Positions 45,511 to 56,882 of a stretch of DNA of 64,000 bases are shown one piece after another. The stretch lies in contig OX359264.1 of NCBI GenBank assembly GCA_947179155.2, positions 3,840,001 to 3,904,000 on the forward strand, written 5' to 3'. The notes beneath the pieces were generated by a model. It made no database searches and was not told the DNA's origin. It worked only from the letters and a program-made list of their open reading frames with translations. Origin of the DNA: Hedera helix (Eukaryota; Streptophyta; Magnoliopsida; Apiales; Araliaceae). Made by a program: the position numbers and the translations under genes. The first letter of the stretch is position 1. Every line of letters starts with the position of its first letter.

Positions 45511-45771
45511 GTGTGTGTGTGTGACTCCATATCAGCAAAATGAAATAGTGTGACGAACACATTGAAATAAAATACTCTTGTTACAGTCATAGTATTTAAC
45601 TATTCACATAATTGATGCTATTTAGTAGTCAAAATAAATCAAGATCATCGTGACTCAACATTTTCAGCAAAAAGCACAGAAAGAGATTTTATGTGACCTT
45701 TTCCTATGCATCGCATAGAGAAAAATTGTGTATTTGGGCATCATATAAAAAAATGAATTTTGTCCCATATA

Positions 45772-46552
45772 TGATGAAGGAGGATCCGAGTCTAAATATG
45801 TTGAGCACATTAATGGTGTGGCAATACACGGAATTGACGGATCGGTACAAGCGAAGAGGTCTTCCGGATTCCTTCGTATTAGTTTGGCATGCTTGTTAAT
45901 GTCTCCGGATGAGTTCTGTTTGCTTCGGGAGTCAGACGATATTTGAGTCAGGAGTTTGGACTTTATTTTCGGGATTCGGTTTCAGAAGCTATATGACTTC
46001 GGAAAATGTCTTTAAGAGTTCGGCGTCAAATCTCCTCGGGAAATTATCTTCGAATTGTTATGGCTTGGGCATTCTTTTGAGTCTGGCTTCGGGTGTCTTG
46101 TTTTTGTCAGTTTATTTTCTTAGGTTATTTTTCTTAAATATTTGTCTAATGATTTTGGTAAGTCTTTTTTATTGTGTCACATAGTGTACTCACGTGGTGT
46201 AGTTATAAAACCCAGCTACGTGGCTTTATTTTAGTAGTTGTCAGAATTTGTTATGCAGAGCCCACGCACATGATTGTAGGAACTTTTTACGTGGCATAAT
46301 TTTAGGGATATGTCAGTAGTAGTAATTGCCACATGATTATAGGTGTAAAGTTATTTCTTACTGCTCGACAATGTTTAGCTATATAACGTGGCTCGTGAGT
46401 TAGGGAAAAAGAGTTGTTTGTTTGATAATATTGAATTTGAGAACAAGAGAATTTTTCTCTATATTTCTTTTGGCCTTTTCTCCTGTTTCTTTGTCCGAAG
46501 ATTTATCCGTTTACCTAGCCCGCAGGATAATCGTTATCCCGCTCTGGCGTCG
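45772..46552 (+). mobile_element. Solo LTR of the gag-PCNA family, TSD atata
   Basis: It starts TGATGAAGGAGGATCCGAG and ends CGCTCTGGCGTCG (the last CA changed to CG), with atata on both sides. It is 781 bp and alignable by eye over its length with 26618-26750 plus 36529-37214. The flank is part of a TA run, which weakens the TSD. Confidence 0.7.
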
Positions 46553-46557
46553 ATATA

Positions 46558-47570
46558 TATATATATATACAACTTTTTTCTATACAAGATGTAAAAATAT
46601 AAGTTGTATCCATACTCTTTGCCGTTTTTATTCTAGTACCCCAATTTTTATTGATTTTCATATATGTATAGAGACAGTCATGCTTACGCTGTTAGAGTTG
46701 CGCGTTCCAATTTTTTTTTTGGGATGTGTTATCATTATTCTCACTTTGATAGTTAAATTTATAAATAAAAAAATTGTAAAAGATTATTGTACAAATGTGT
46801 AGATCTCCGTGTAAGATGTCCTGTTCTATGGTATCTACTTATTTTTCATTAGCGAATATAGTACTAAAGATAAATATAGAAAAAGAGTGGCATAATGCCA
46901 CAAAACTGATGATGCTCAATAGGAAGTCACTTTTAAAACTGTGTCACTTTAAGTCAAGAATCAACTGTCTCATCTTTTTCCCATATTCTCTCCACTCTCT
47001 GTAATCTTCCTCAGATCTTTTCATCTTTTCCCAGGCTTCAGAATATATACTAGGGAAATAGATATCCACATGCTATGACTATATATCAACCTTCAATTAT
47101 TTCAATAGCAGATGAGTATATATATATGCTTAAAGATAGCCCAACACGTAAAGACACTCCCGTGGTGCACCAAGCTCATGGCAGACATAGATGCTAATTC
47201 TTCTGTGACGGGTGGAACCAGCAGGGGCAGATTTTAATAATTTTTTTGATAAAATAAATAAAATTTAAATGCGATAAATCTAAAATTATAAAATATTCAA
47301 ATATTAACTAATCATAATGTACGGAACTAAACAATTATTTAACCATTTATCTTCCATTTGGTTTGGAAAAGTAGATTTAACAACATTTATCGCTGAAAAC
47401 ATTAAGTAATAACTAATAAAATTAAAACTAATTTCAACAATAAATAAATTTCAGGATACGAATCAACGTTATTCTTGTTAACTTATAACTTTTGAACAAG
47501 TTCACAGATCCCTTTTAAGTTGAACAAGTTCTTCGATTCTTTTTACATTAAAAAATTTGGGATTCTGATA
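46558..47570. other. AT-rich spacer with a short TA run
   Basis: Only chance frames. The motif GCAGGGGCAGA at 47221 and its rough inverse TTCCGCCCCTTAC at 48324 could be old hAT ends, but the flanks do not match. Confidence 0.35.
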
Positions 47571-47574
47571 GACT

Positions 47575-48053
47575 TGTTTTCGAGACCAAGCCCAAATCTC
47601 CACAACTCAAAGGAATGAAGAGAGAGAAAAATACTGAGAATTAAGAGAAAAGAATTTGCATTTCACAAAACATATCTTCACATCTGTTACAACTTGTACT
47701 TATACTACTTACAAATGAAATATCTAAACCGTTCAATTCTAAATAATCACAATCAATGGTCCTAATTACATTTGACAACTAACAAACTATTAACTCACTT
47801 GCCCACTCAACTGTTTTTAACCTCTCATTTTAATTTCATAGTTCTTCATCCAATTGGGTCTTCTAATTTCCCTTCTTGTCCTTAATATATTAGTATTAAT
47901 TCCTGAATCATCTCCTTTTGTTTCATTTAACTCACTTGAGCTTATTTTTGCAGCAAAGTTAGATTCCCCAGAGTCCTTTGTGGCAAAGTCAGATTCCTCT
48001 AAGTCCTTATGTGTATCAGATTCTTTTTCACAACTACAAAAAGTTCAGTAACA
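47575..48053 (-). mobile_element. Possible Ty1/copia-type LTR, minus orientation
   Basis: On the minus strand it would start TGTTACTGAAC directly after a purine-rich CACCTTTGGGGGCT (a PPT-like run) and end CTCGAAAACA, followed by a degenerate TATCAGA (PBS-like). A PPT before and a PBS after the same LTR would fit the middle LTR of a tandem arrangement. Either signal may be chance. Confidence 0.3.
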
Positions 48054-49454
48054 AGCCCCCAAAGGTGGTATCTTAAAATTTCAGTAGATAAAACTTTACG
48101 AATTGAATCAATTATTCTTTGTCAAATGATGAGAGATTTATTTGAATCATGACAAGCCAGACATGAAAGTATAAATTTAAATTTATACAAATAATATTTT
48201 AATTTTTTTGTACTTGTATATTTATCTTCACACTTTTTTCTGTCCTATAATTAAAAATAAAAATACAGTACTACTAAGCTAAATATTTTGTCTCGCATAG
48301 GCAGCTATGCTGCCCAAAGTATAGTTCCGCCCCTTACTACAAGGTTTTCTGTCTTTTATTATTAATTTTGTTACAAATCCAGGTGACATGACTGCACCCT
48401 ATATAGAATACGAAATGCATCTATTTTATGAAAATTGAAATTTCTTTCAAATCAGGTTTAGATTGCACATAAAATTATTTCACCAAAATATCTTGGCACA
48501 CTGAAGTTTTGAAGTACACCAAAATACATTCTCTCTAAATTGAATAACCTCTCTCTCCTCCCTCCTCTCTCTATATATATAGGGACTGACCTAGATGCCT
48601 AGAGTGGGTTTAGGTACATTATATCTAAGAAAAACTATAAAATATTAATATAATTTTAAAATAATATAGTAATAATTATGTAAATAAATCTTTTATGGCA
48701 AACATGTATGGTGACATAAAATTACAAAAAAAATGTAAATTACTAAATAAAACGAAGATCAAGTTTATATAAAATGGGCAAATTCATTCTTGAATAAAAA
48801 CTTCTGAGATATTGAACAATATGTAAATTTAGTGAGGGTTTGTAGACAAAAATATACATAAACTGAAAATAGAAAAAATTAGTTACGAGTTGTGGCCCCA
48901 ACTAGACATGTCACAAGGTTCAGTTGACATTTGATCAAAAAAATAAAGGTTCAGAAGAAATATTTTAATAATAAAAATTGATATTTTTATAGACACTTAA
49001 ATTTTGCAAAATAATTAAATTTTTACCATTGTTAATATAATTAATAAAAAAAATTAGTTATACATGTTTTATTTGTTTAAAATCAAAGAAAGATATACTT
49101 AAATGCAAAAATATCGTAATTAGGAAGATAACTAGACAAAAGGACCAAAAGCTAGTGGGGGAACCCACCAGCTGTCACCATGGGGGCGGCTGGGAGGTCC
49201 AACTCCCTTATCAGAATTTTCCTCTCTTCCCCGTATATGGAGAATTTTATCCGATTTTAGAAAGAGTGCATCATCTTTGCATTATTTTGCATTATCTTGA
49301 GAGTAGAAAGTACCCATCTTTTGAACACCGAAGTATTTTAGAGAAACTCCATTGAAGGTTTTAGTGGATTGAAAAGTGCAGAATCAAGTACAAATTAGAG
49401 TTTATATTTTAACTTAAAAAATTATATGAATAAAGACTAAAAAAATAAAAATAA
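48054..49454. other. Spacer without a gene
   Basis: AT-rich DNA with a CT-rich patch (48548-48580). There are no frames of note and no repeats shared with the rest of the window. Confidence 0.4.
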
Positions 49455-50067
49455 ATGAACGAGACCCGGGAAGAGCCCTCATGAGTCCTAAGGCAGGAGG
49501 CTTGTGAGAACAACTTATTTTGAAAATTGATTGAGGGATTAGATTGGCGGCTAGAAGAATGGGACAATCTGGGCATTACTCGGGTAACTAGGAGTATTCC
49601 AGAAATTTTTTCATGACTAAGGGTTTTTCTGAAATTTCTCTCAGAGTCACATGCCTAGCACATGACTACTTGTTAGGGAACTCTATAAATACCCCCTCAC
49701 TTCATAAGAGGAAGGACTTTTTGGCCAGTTAGAGAATTCTCTCTAGACCCAAATGAGCTAGCTTGAATCATCTCTGAACTTGTTGGCGACTTAGAATTCA
49801 GTTTTGACTTGAGACACTCGTAATTACACTTGGACCCTCAAAGTCGAATTTGGATTCCCTCGAGACCCCAAACACAAGATAGGCTCTTGGATACTAGTGA
49901 TTACAGTAGGACCCCGAGACTTCTTTCTTGTGTTACTCGAGTGATTGCTCACTCGTTCTTTTCCCCTCTTCAATCAATTAATCAATTTTATACTCTTTGC
50001 GAATTTCACGTCTCCTCGATCGATACAAAATCCTAACCCTAGCGAGGTACGAAATTCTTTGCCTACA
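49455..50067 (+). mobile_element. LTR of a Tat/Ogre-like Ty3/gypsy element
   Basis: The end GCCTACA stands before the primer site. A TATA box (CTATAAATACC, about 49682) and a pyrimidine-rich, higher-G+C downstream part mark the promoter and leader. The start at TGAACGAGACCCGGG is a guess from the TG and the change in composition. Confidence 0.5.
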
Positions 50068-50072
50068 GTTTT

Positions 50073-50090
50073 TGGCAACTCTGCTGGGGA
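50073..50090 (+). promoter_or_regulatory. Primer binding site, tRNA-Arg type
   Basis: TGGCAACTCTGCTGGGGA, five bases after the LTR end, resembles the TGGCGACTCTGCTGGGGA site used by Tat/Ogre elements, with one change. Confidence 0.6.
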
Positions 50091-50109
50091 GGTGTAGAAT
50101 TCGTGAAGG

Positions 50110-50502
50110 ATATGCCCATAACTCGAAGCGGGAGTCTCACCAACTGGGAGTATTACTTCACTACAAATGATTAATCAACGACTCACGAGCACCATACAAG
50201 TAAACGCATAAGTGCAAAGTGTGGAAGCCGTGGGAGAGCAAAGGGCAATGGAAGTCGTGCAACGGGAGATGTTTAAGGCGCTAAAGGAGGCGTGTGAGGG
50301 CTAAGATGTGATAATATCCATGATGCTAGAGATGCATAAACAACAGGAGGAGATAATGAGTTTCCACCAACAGTGGATGAAAATTCTAACTTTTACAGCC
50401 ATGTTTCTAGAAAATTCGCAGGCAAAGCGAGTAGGAACGGGAAATAGCAATGGGGACACTCAAAATGCACTCTCGGCGAGGGAAGCCCAAAAACAGTGGT
50501 AG
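50110..50502 (+). pseudogene. Decayed gag start of the Tat/Ogre-like element
   Basis: ATGCCCATAACTCGAAGCGG translates as MPITRSGS, a usual Gag beginning in this lineage. It is followed by a frame with stops and then an open 64-codon piece (50308-50502) rich in Gln, Met and Glu (EEIMSFHQQWMKILTF). Coding similarity ends near 50500. Confidence 0.45.
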
Positions 50503-50563
50503 CAGGACACAAACCCGAGTAGAGACAAGCCACTGCTGAACCAGAAATTAAAAAAGAGAAAAT

Positions 50564-50598
<35 letters not shown>
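50564..50598. repeat. CA/TA microsatellite
   Basis: About eleven CA units followed by TA units. A MITE sits directly next to it, and TA repeats resume at 51010. Confidence 0.85.
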
Positions 50599-51009
50599 GG
50601 GGACTATCCATTTACAACGTTGTAAATAAGGATTTATCCTTACAACAGATCTCAGTCGTCTATGCTGAGATCTAATGATTAAAAATCCCCCCGTCCGTAG
50701 TTTAATTACTAGTACGTGCAGTTTAATACTGCAAATGGAAAAAAAATGTCAAAAAACCCCTTCACACCTAATATAAGCCACCGTCCACAGTATTAAGTAT
50801 TTATAAGAATGGCATCCGGGTAATTAAACCTACGAATGAAATTCTTGTAAATACTTTCGTCCGCAGTATTAAACTGCGGACGGTGGTATCTACAAGAATG
50901 TCATTCACAGGTTTAATTACCTGGATAGCATTTTTGTAAATACTTAGACGATTGGGATTTGTTGTAAGGATAAGTCCCCATTTACAATATTGTAAATGGA
51001 TCAGTCCCC
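50599..51009. mobile_element. MITE of 411 bp with long terminal inverted repeats
   Basis: The left end GGGGACTATCCATTTACAAC and the right end (inverse of GGGGACTGATCCATTTACAA) match with one gap. The repeats continue through GTTGTAAAT and TTATCCTTACAAC for almost 50 bases. The centre holds a second dyad: CCGTCCGCAGTATTAAAC-type arms in both orientations near 50690-50890. TA repeats flank both sides, so the TSD cannot be read. Confidence 0.75.
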
Positions 51010-51039
51010 ATATATATATATATACTTACATTCTGTTCT

Positions 51040-51475
51040 TCAAAAATTTCGAGGCACCTAGACCTAAGCTCTCGATGAAAAGTTACATTCTTTTTTCAAA
51101 AGTGATGAGGCACCTGAACCAAATCCCTTGATGAAAAGTTATATTTTTTCTTCAAAAGTGACGACGTGCCTGAACATAAGCCCTCACTGGAAAAGTTACA
51201 CATTTTCTTCAAAATTGATGAGCTACTTGAACCTGAAGTCCTAGATTTTACGGTTACACTTTCTAACCGCAAAAAAGTGGAGGGGGTACTTGACCCTGAA
51301 GTCCTAGATTTTACGGTTACACTTTCCTACCGTAAAAAGTGATAAAAACATTTGACCCTGAAGTCCTCGATTTTACGATTATACTTTCCAACTGTAAAAA
51401 AGTGATGGAGACACTTGACCCTGAACTCCTCGATTTGGCAAGTTACACTTTATCTTCAAAAGTGGAAAACGTTAT
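51040..51475 (+). repeat. Minisatellite, about seven units of 57-63 bp
   Basis: Units contain CTTGACCCTGAAGTCCT, then GATTTTACGGTTACACTTTC and an ACCGTAAAAAGTG segment. The last two form an inverted repeat (TACGGT...ACCGTA) in each unit. Starts lie near 51055, 51111, 51168, 51227, 51289, 51351 and 51413. Early units diverge more. Tandem blocks of this kind are common between pol and the 3' LTR of Tat/Ogre elements. Confidence 0.75.
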
Positions 51476-51479
51476 GCTT

Positions 51480-51880
51480 TACATGTTAAAAGCATGAATG
51501 GTATGTTAAATGTTATTCAATTTAAAATGTTATGTTTTACACGTCAAAAGCAGGAATGACATGATAAATATTATTCGATTTGAAAAGTTATGATTTTATC
51601 AATAAAATTGTTGAAACTTTCACTTATACTTGAATGAATTTTTATTTGAAAGTATAGATTAAAGTGTTAGTTTGTAAAAATAATTTGAATTTTTTCATAA
51701 GTTGTGCACAATGTTGCCTTGAAACAGTAATTTGAATAGTTCATTATCCAAGAACTAAATATTGTTTCATGAGAATTCAAATTAAAGGCAAAGACTTATA
51801 AGAAATCAAAAATGTTTTGATAAATAAAACATGACATAAAAAATTGAGTTTTCAATACAGGAAATGGAAGTTATAAGAAG
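51480..51880. other. AT-rich stretch after the minisatellite
   Basis: It contains a short direct repeat (TTATGCTTTACATGTTAAAAGC near 51473 and 51530) and no gene. Confidence 0.4.
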
Positions 51881-51899
51881 TCATGATCTAAAGGCCATG

Positions 51900-53412
51900 A
51901 TACATCGAACTAAACAGGGGGTAAGAATAAAGCCTCCAAGTTAGCAATTGCACTACTCGAGCTTCCGTGGCGATTAATACTTTCTTCTCAAGGACTTGAA
52001 CAACGGATTCAACCTCTTGAAGCCTAGTTTTCAACTTGGTTATGATATCTTGGACTTTCGACAGTGTCTTTGAAAATGAATCTCAGTCATGATGATGTAC
52101 AGCGACCTCCGAGCGTAACCCAATAGCACGGTGGCTAAAGAAAATCAACTTGGAACGAAAGGGGGACATGTCAACACCAATTAAGGAAAGTCCCCAACCT
52201 CGTAACTTAGCTTCTCCAGATCATCAGCCTGGAGTGACTGGATAGAAAGATTGTGCATCTCAAGAACCAAGTTGGCAAGTCAATCCAGTACCATGGTTTG
52301 GAAGGAAGGCCTACAAAAATTAAACCGGTCCAGAATTCGCAGGTAACGGGCTAGGAGACTCTTAATGATCCCTTGGCTAGAGGCAGTATCCTGAAAACGT
52401 CTCCAAGGAACAAGTTCTCTAGTTGGATTAAAGGAAGCTTTGGCATTTGGAGCAGCAAAAGTTGGAGGTTTAGCAACTACTGGCGGTTCCCCAAGATCCT
52501 GGTCCTCGGGAAGACAGCCAATATCACCCAAATGTGAGGTGCCACAATTTGGATGAAGTATGTCAAAAATGACGAGGGGCTCGACAGACAGAGGCGGATC
52601 CTTCATCTTCTTAGCCTGAAAAGAGAAAATGAAACAAAGCAAGAGATTGAGAATAAGACAAAGAATAATTAAAGGGCAAATATTTGACAACTAAAGCAAG
52701 TACTAACCAAATAGCCCATTGAGAGTGTGTCGTGAGATGAATCACCCAATGCACTATCCGTTACGCCCTTCCCATCAGGCACCTTCTCGACAGAATACTT
52801 TTGGGGAGGAATGAAGTTAGCAATGGGCTATGAAGGATTCTCCCTCAAGGAAGTAGGATTCGAAACCATGATATCAGCATCGTGAGTATCGCCAATACCT
52901 TCATGGTTACCGGGAGACAATGTGGCATTCGAAGGTGAAGAGGGAACTATGTTACCCAGGGCTAAAGCAGAACTTGCATCAGACAATGAGTCGTCAGCAC
53001 TAGGACTGACGCGCTGGTCATGAGAAGAAAAAATCGCCAACAGTTCCAATAGGTTGGGAAGGTCCATAGATGGCAGAACCCACAACCTCGCTCCTAACAC
53101 CCCTAAGAACTCCTAGGAGAACATGATTGTCATCTTCCTCATCATCATCCTTAATCACCTGAAAAGTACAGGGATAATGACACAAGAAAAATCTGAGAAC
53201 AGGTATTCAAATATTGAAAGTAAACAAAATACAAGTAGTATGGAATTTACCACAAGCCTTCTTCTTTTCCTAGTTGGGTCCTCGATTTTTGGCTCGTTAG
53301 AACCAATATCATCGTGCGTACGCTTGGACAAGGGTTTCCATCTAAGTGTGGTGCCGGTAGCTGTGCGCCTGATAACATCCATGACCAGTTTTATGTGTTC
53401 GAATGAAAAACA
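51900..53412 (-). pseudogene. Plant-mobile-domain (PMD) type gene, 3' part, antisense to the Tat/Ogre-like element
   Basis: On the minus strand, exon-like pieces read EHIKLVMDVIRRTATGTTLR with KRTHDDIGSNEPKIEDPTRK; then, after a plausible TTTTCAG acceptor near 53162, VIKDDDEEDDNHVLL; then a Ser/Asp-rich part (52828-53100); and KASFNPTRELVPWRRFQDTA to SFQTMVLDWLANLVLEMHN (52280-52690). The pieces are separated by intron-like sequence. They continue the PMD frames found at 56883-57965. Such domains occur as extra antisense ORFs in Tat-lineage retrotransposons as well as in cellular genes. Confidence 0.45.
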
Positions 53413-54085
53413 TCTATAGTGACAGACACTGTCCGTCGCTATAGGTCCTTTAGCCACAGTCTCCTTTCGACCCTCAAAAACACCTATAGTGTCGGCATTA
53501 GTGACGGATTGACTGTCGTTGTAGCCTTTAGCGATGGTTCAGTTTAAAAATTATTAAAAATTTAATTTTAAATACTTTTAGCGATGGCTTTAGCGTCAAA
53601 TTTTTAAATTAAGTTTAAATTCAATTTAAAAACGCTTTTAGCGACAAATTTAGTCTGTGACAATAGATATATATGACAAAATTAAATTAAACTTTAATAA
53701 AACTAATTTAAACTATCTTTAGCGACGGATTTAATTAAAAATTCGTTGAGGTAGCTTCTAAATTAGTCTTTAGCGACATATTGAGTTATGAATTAATTCA
53801 ATTAACATACTAAACTATATTTAATGAAGTATTAAGCTACGAATATAATTACTTAACATAATTAATTATACAATGAAGTGATTTAAGCAACGAACATGAA
53901 TAATTAACTTAGTTAATTATTAAATTGACGATTAAAATTACGAATTGACATTAAACCTCAAACATACATTATTAATTAAATTAAATACATATTCTCATGT
54001 ATACTAACGAATATTATTTCTATGTTAAACATATTTGGAGTACAAATCGAGTTCAAATCAACGTGAACTAAATCGTACACCAAAC
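53413..54085. mobile_element. GCGACGG-rich transposon end inserted in the PMD region
   Basis: Repeats such as TATAGTGACAGACACTGTCC, GTCCGTCGCTATAGG and TTTAGCGACGGA or its variants recur in both orientations between 53413 and 53790, with decreasing density. This is typical of the subterminal region of CACTA elements and akin to 4497-4770. The rest to 54085 is AT-rich and unassigned. No clean terminus was found. Confidence 0.4.
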
Positions 54086-55162
54086 AGACAAGTCTTTTAA
54101 CTATTTTATGATATGTTTAGAAGTTATAAATATAAATTGTAAGCTTTGTGTGACAACGTGATATGAATTATCAACATGAAAGTTATGTATGATAACTAAT
54201 TGATATTTATGATATGTTAAACATATTAAGGTATTTATGAAAGCATAAACTATGTATATGTTATATGTTAGACTTGCTGAGCCGTTGTGCTCATTCTTGC
54301 GAATAAAACATTATGTGCAGATTTAAATATGAACGTTAAGAAGATCATGAATATAAAGATGACGCGTAGATTTAGTTTTTATACTTTATTACTTGTATTT
54401 GTATAAAGTCATAATGACTGTTGTAATACGAACAGTCAAACTATGTAACCGAATATTATATGAATAATATCATGTTATTATTATCAAAAGAGTGTTATGT
54501 CTTTAAATTTGATATAACGTAGAATTGTTAAAACATTAAAATAATATTGATAAAGAACTATAAATCTGAATGAGGATATTGAATAACATTGTGAGTGCTG
54601 TAAGAATTCGAGACAGAATCACCGATGAAGAAGGTAAATTCATCGTAAGATTCATCGGTTCCAAGTATAAGTGTTTTATTAATATTCTGAATTTTAAATA
54701 AATAGGGAATATCTATCTAAAGATATATCTCTATGAAGATATGTATTCAAGTGATGGTATTGAATAATATGGTATGTTCTGTAAGAAAAGGAATTTTGCC
54801 ACAGATAAAGATATAAACATTTATCGCAAGATTCTTCTGTTCTAAGAACCATCCTATTATTATTAATGTGAACCTTGGATATATAGAAGCATAGAATGTC
54901 TAAATCTTAAGGTTAAAATTGAACCGTTATATATGATGTTATCCATTTATACGGATGAACTACAAGTTGATACGTGTATAATTAATGAAATCGTGATCAA
55001 GTTAAGATTCAAGGACAAAGTGAAAATAAAATTTTAATGTATAGTCTAAAATAGACTAATTCAATTAATATAATTATGGGATCATTGGTTAAGTAGGTAA
55101 ATGTATAGAGTTTAACGCACAAGCTCCGTCGTAGCTAGTGCGGGGATTTTAGGGGCGTTACA
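54086..55162 (+). mobile_element. 5'-truncated LTR fragment, family L1
   Basis: It is alignable with the inverse of 39322-40560 from ACAAGTCTTTTAAC on. It carries the stem-loop TGCTGAGCCGTTGTGCTCA (about 54271) and ends GGGGCGTTACA. Confidence 0.75.
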
Positions 55163-56882
55163 ATTGGTAAGTACGATTTATGACTTTGTTATTTTTATGT
55201 TATGAAGTGTTATTGAGTGTTAGAAGATGTTATCTTAGAAAATTAATGCTTGAGGTATCATGTTTTACCAATTAGTTCAAAGAAAGTTCAAACAGTTTTT
55301 GTGCAGTCACCTTTAGGCCGAAATATGTGCAAATCTGTCAGGAATTTCATACTTTGGTCTAAATATTAATTTTAGGAGCGGAAGTTATGAACGCGTGAAA
55401 TTTTGAACAACTAAAAAATATTTTAAAATTAAGAAGTTATGGCCATTTAACAGAGTCGAGGTCCAGTAGTCCAACAATCTGCCCAAATCCAAAAATTTGG
55501 CTTAAAAATGAGTTTTTGAGTTAGTCAATTTTTTAAATAATTCCAACTATTAAAAGAGTTAATATAAGACTTGTAAAGTTATATAATACGATGAATCTAA
55601 CCGTTTATGCACTAAATGACTGTGTAGGCTTTTAACGCTCAGCCAAGAAACCCTAGTTTCAATTTAAGACAAATTCTAAACCTTTATGTGTTATTAGTAT
55701 GTTCTAAGGTTGTTCATGTTATTGTGTGGTAGTTGATATGTGAAAGTACATAAATGAAGGTCTTGTGTGATTAAATGATTAAGTATTAGTTCTTGATTAA
55801 ATGTTAAATGTTAATTGATATTTGATGATGCATATGAGTATGCATAAAATATGTTTATTGTTAAGCATAAATTAATATGATTATTAACTGAGATGTATGT
55901 TCAGTCAAAGCATGTTAAAGTTTATATGAAAGTATAAACTGTGTATGTGATAATACGTTACACTTGTTGAGCTATCATGTTTATTCTTGCGAATAAAACT
56001 TTATTTGTAGTTAATGAAGAATGTTAAGAGAATCATGAACATAAAGAAGAGGACTAGATTAGGTTTAATGTTTTAATTGATTGTATTTGTATTAAGTCTT
56101 AATGACTATTGTAATACGAACAAGCAAACCATGTAACCGAATATTAAATGAATGATATAAATTATTATCATCAGAATGTTGTTATGTCTTTATTTTGATA
56201 TAACTTAAAATTGGGAAAACTTAACATAATATTGATAATAATCTATTTATCTGGATGATGATTGGTAAATGACTTGTGAGTATTGTAAGCATCTGAGACA
56301 GGACTAATCGATATTAACTAGTCAAATTCATCGTTATGTTCCTCAGACCCAAGTACAAACTTGTTATTACGATTCTGAATGTCAGATAAGTAGGATTATT
56401 GATATAAAGGGATATTACTATAACCAAATGTGTTTCGAGTGAGGGTTTTAACTAGTTGATTATATTCTGTATGGAAAGAGAATTTTGCACCGGATAAAGA
56501 TATAAACATTTGTCACGGATAAAGATGCAAACATTTATCACGGATGAAGATACAAATATTCATCGCGAGATTCTCTATTTTTAAGAACCGTCCTAATGAT
56601 TTAATGTTGTGAATCTTGGAATATGTAAAGTTATAGAATATCTAAATCTTAAGGTTAAAATTGGATCCATTTATACGGATTACAAGTTGATACTTGTATA
56701 AATAATGAGATCGAGATCAAGTGAAGATCCAGGGACTAAATAAGAAAAAAAATTAATGTATAGTCTAAAATAGACTAATTCAACCAATATGATTATGGGA
56801 TCATTGGTTAAGTTTTGAAGAATGTATGGAGTTAATGCACAAGGTCCGTCGTAGCTAGTGCGAGGATTTTGGGGGCCTTACA
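55163..56882 (+). mobile_element. Second 5'-truncated LTR fragment, family L1
   Basis: It begins in the middle of the LTR (matching the inverse of about 41060 downwards) directly after the end of the previous fragment, and ends GGGGGCCTTACA. It matches 1-1440 from 55308. The head-to-tail join suggests unequal recombination or a nested insertion whose left part was lost. Confidence 0.75.

Noticed and set aside
47222..48336. A hAT element bounded by GCAGGGGCAGA and TTCCGCCCCTTAC
   Set aside because: The ends are only roughly inverse, the 8-bp flanks (ggaaccag and actacaag) do not match, and no transposase lies between them.
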